DNA from: Chloroflexota bacterium
GTDB taxonomy: Bacteria; Chloroflexota; Anaerolineae; Anaerolineales; VGOW01
NCBI GenBank assembly: GCA_016875735.1
Contig: VGOW01000001.1
Coordinates: 62,001 to 126,000 of the forward strand
Length of the DNA stretch: 64,000 nt
Direction of reading: 5' to 3'
Part shown: piece by piece, positions 62,554-64,000 of the stretch
Layout of the letters: each line of letters opens with the position of its first letter
How positions within the stretch are numbered: position 1 is the stretch's first letter
The notes under the pieces: generated by a model
Told to the model about the DNA's origin: nothing
Seen by the model: the letters and a program-made list of their open reading frames with translations, nothing else
Database searches by the model: none
Program-made: the position numbers and the translations under genes

Positions 62554-62751
62554 ATGCCAAAGAGAACTTATCAGCCAAAAATTCGCCGCCGCGCCCGTGT
62601 GCACGGCTTCCGCGCCCGCATGAAAACCGCCGATGGCCGCAACGTGCTCAAGGCGCGGCGACTCAAGGGCCGCCACAGCCTCGCCGTCAAACGCAACCAC
62701 GTCAAAAAGGTGAACTGGAACGAGACGAAGGGCAGCAACAGCAACGTGTAA
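62554..62751 (+). CDS. rpmH: 50S ribosomal protein L34, with a C-terminal extension
   Basis: The first 45 residues are typical L34: [41 protein letters not shown]34 normally ends there at about 44-46 residues, but here the frame continues through [20 protein letters not shown] to 65 residues in all. The stop TAA is followed immediately by the GTG start of rnpA, so the extension fills what is usually a spacer. GAGGAAG precedes the ATG. L34 lies at the exit side of the large subunit. Confidence 0.95.
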   Translation: MPKRTYQPKIRRRARVHGFRARMKTADGRNVLKARRLKGRHSLAVKRNHVKKVNWNETKGSNSNV

Positions 62752-63084
62752 GTGTCGCCACTGAAAGCGAACAGCGACTTCCAGCGGGTGCGGCGCGAAG
62801 GTCGGTCATGGCCTCACCCGCTGATTGTTTTAATCGCCCGCGCCAATGGTCTCGACGAAACCCGTATCGGCGTCGCGGCCAGCAAATCGGTGGGCGGCGC
62901 TGTGGCTCGCAACCGGGCCAAACGGCGATTGCGCGAAGCGGCGCGGCGGGCAGCGCCCACCCTCGACAACGGCTGGGATATTGTGTTGGTCGCCCGGCCC
63001 GATCTGCCGAAGGCCAAATGGCCCGATGTGACTCAGTCGCTTTCGCAATTGTTGCGCCGGGCCAAACTTCTGAGAGAAGGGTGA
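62752..63084 (+). CDS. rnpA: Ribonuclease P protein component
   Basis: The 110-residue protein, starting at GTG 62752 directly behind the rpmH stop, has the RnpA pattern: [40 protein letters not shown] and the conserved basic RNR motif [13 protein letters not shown], then [13 protein letters not shown]. It binds RNase P RNA for tRNA 5' maturation. The missing spacer to rpmH suggests strict translational coupling. yidD follows after one base. Confidence 0.93.
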   Translation: MSPLKANSDFQRVRREGRSWPHPLIVLIARANGLDETRIGVAASKSVGGAVARNRAKRRLREAARRAAPTLDNGWDIVLVARPDLPKAKWPDVTQSLSQLLRRAKLLREG

Positions 63085-63085
63085 C

Positions 63086-63295
63086 ATGAAAAAAATCGCC
63101 CTCGGCCTGATCCATTTCTACAAGCGTTTCATTTCGCCCCTCTTGCCGCCGAGCTGCATCTATTACCCCACCTGCTCGCAGTACACTTACGAAGCCATCG
63201 AGAAGTACGGCGTTCTGTGCGGCGGCTGGATGGGTTTGCTCCGCATCCTGCGCTGTCACCCATTTGCGCGCGGTGGGCACGACCCGGTGCCGTGA
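63086..63295 (+). CDS. yidD: Membrane protein insertion efficiency factor YidD
   Basis: The 69-residue protein carries the YidD core [40 protein letters not shown], and [17 protein letters not shown], with its conserved cysteines. It helps YidC-dependent membrane protein insertion. The order rpmH-rnpA-yidD is standard; yidC would normally follow but a beta-propeller lipoprotein gene comes next here. Confidence 0.95.
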   Translation: MKKIALGLIHFYKRFISPLLPPSCIYYPTCSQYTYEAIEKYGVLCGGWMGLLRILRCHPFARGGHDPVP

Positions 63296-63375
63296 AAAGG
63301 ATGAAGGATGAGCGATGAAGGATGAATGGCTTTCGTCATTCGCCATTGGTCGCCCGTCATAGGTCCAAAAGTCCG

Positions 63376-64000
63376 ATGAAGAAAACGAGTTTCGCAATTC
63401 TCCTTGCTCTTGCCGCACTCGCGCTCGCCGCGTGCGGAACGGCCCCGGCGCAATCGTGGTCGGGCGTCGCCATCTCGGCGGACGCGGCCACCGTTTACGT
63501 GACCCGCTCCACACACCTCTACGCCCTCAACACCCGAGCCAGCGGTCAAACGCTCTGGCAATTCCCGCCCGACAACGACAACAACATCGGCCCGTTTTAC
63601 GCCGACCCGGCGCTGGCGGGTGACACACTCATCATCACCTCTTACAACAAATCGGTGTACGCCCTCGACGCCAACAGCGGCGCGCAGAAGTGGGCCTTCG
63701 CCCAATCGAAAGATCGCTACATCGCCCCCGCCGCCGTGTTCGGCGACACGGTGTATGCCGCCTCCGCCGACAATACCCTCTACGCGCTCGACCTCGCCAG
63801 CGGCAACCTCAAATGGACATTCGACAAAGCCACCGCCGGATTGTGGGGCGCGGCCCTGCCCGCTGAAGATAAAGTGTTCGTGCCCTCGATGGATCACAAC
63901 CTCTACGCGGTGGACGCCGCCACCGGCAACCAACTATGGGCCGTCACCCTCAACGGCGCGTTGGCCGGCGCGCCCGCGCTCGGCGACGGAGTCATTTACG
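63376..64000 (+). CDS. PQQ-like beta-propeller lipoprotein, N-terminal part (runs off the window)
   Basis: The frame starts at ATG 63376 and remains open to the window end, giving 208 residues. The N-terminus is a lipoprotein signal (MKKTSFAILLALAALALAAC, with Cys20 in the lipobox LAAC). Propeller blades follow: VYVTRSTHLYALNTRASGQT, SVYALDANSGAQKWAFAQSK, LYALDLASGNLKWTF and LYAVDAATGNQLWAVTL. It is likely membrane-anchored outside the cell. Its position after yidD, where yidC usually stands, suggests a role in membrane-protein biogenesis, as for BamB-like proteins, but this is inference. Confidence 0.88.
   Translation, partial: MKKTSFAILLALAALALAACGTAPAQSWSGVAISADAATVYVTRSTHLYALNTRASGQTLWQFPPDNDNNIGPFYADPALAGDTLIITSYNKSVYALDANSGAQKWAFAQSKDRYIAPAAVFGDTVYAASADNTLYALDLASGNLKWTFDKATAGLWGAALPAEDKVFVPSMDHNLYAVDAATGNQLWAVTLNGALAGAPALGDGVIY

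Overview
The window reads as high-GC chromosomal DNA of a Chloroflexota bacterium, most likely an Anaerolineae relative (inference). The reasons are a form I-type RuBisCO large subunit paired with phosphoribulokinase and no small subunit beside it, many GAF/PAS sensor kinases and NarL-type regulators, extended -10 promoters of the TGN-TATAAT type, and intergenic spaces filled with quasi-palindromic repeats. No insertion-sequence transposase, integrase or CRISPR array was seen.

Layout. 0-7 kb: end of minD, minE, rodA, a large membrane glycosyltransferase, gltX, rocD and tRNA-Gln(CTG). 7-13 kb: a frameshifted cysteine synthase, a DUF4256 gene, glnS, a HAD phosphatase and a LysM/L,D-transpeptidase. 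13-19 kb: smc, followed by an accessory strip with a HigBA-type toxin-antitoxin cassette between two copies of the smc 3' end, and two AT-rich orphan genes. 19-25 kb: a broken receiver/CpaE-like ATPase gene, a sirtuin, a GAF sensor kinase with an internal amber codon, and a 1091-residue multi-domain sensor kinase. 25.5-28 kb: a two-gene restriction-modification system. 28-31 kb: rpsF-ssb-rpsR and a membrane-anchored PPIase. 31-36 kb: zinc dehydrogenase with ATC-hydrolase-like gene, a membrane protein, a decayed TPR gene, leucyl aminopeptidase and uracil-DNA glycosylase.

36.5-43 kb is the metabolic highlight: RuBisCO large subunit and phosphoribulokinase, which together make and carboxylate ribulose-1,5-bisphosphate, sit between two NarL-type two-component systems. 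43-47 kb: a beta-propeller/B-box pair, then S-adenosylhomocysteinase and a PfkB kinase that may clear adenosine. 47-53 kb: a minus-strand cluster for a CDP-3,6-dideoxyhexose (rfbF, rfbG, epimerase, rfbH) with two glycosyltransferases. 53-60 kb: lytic transglycosylase lipoprotein, peptide-binding protein, secG, a Ca2+/H+ antiporter and a Ser/Thr kinase. 60-64 kb: ftsH, then rpmH-rnpA-yidD and a truncated beta-propeller lipoprotein.

Four genes carry frameshifts or in-frame stops (cysM-like, receiver/CpaE, GAF kinase, TPR protein), mostly single-base changes in short homopolymers. These could be true decay or assembly error; raw reads would decide. Coordinates of short motifs were counted by eye and could be off by a base or two.
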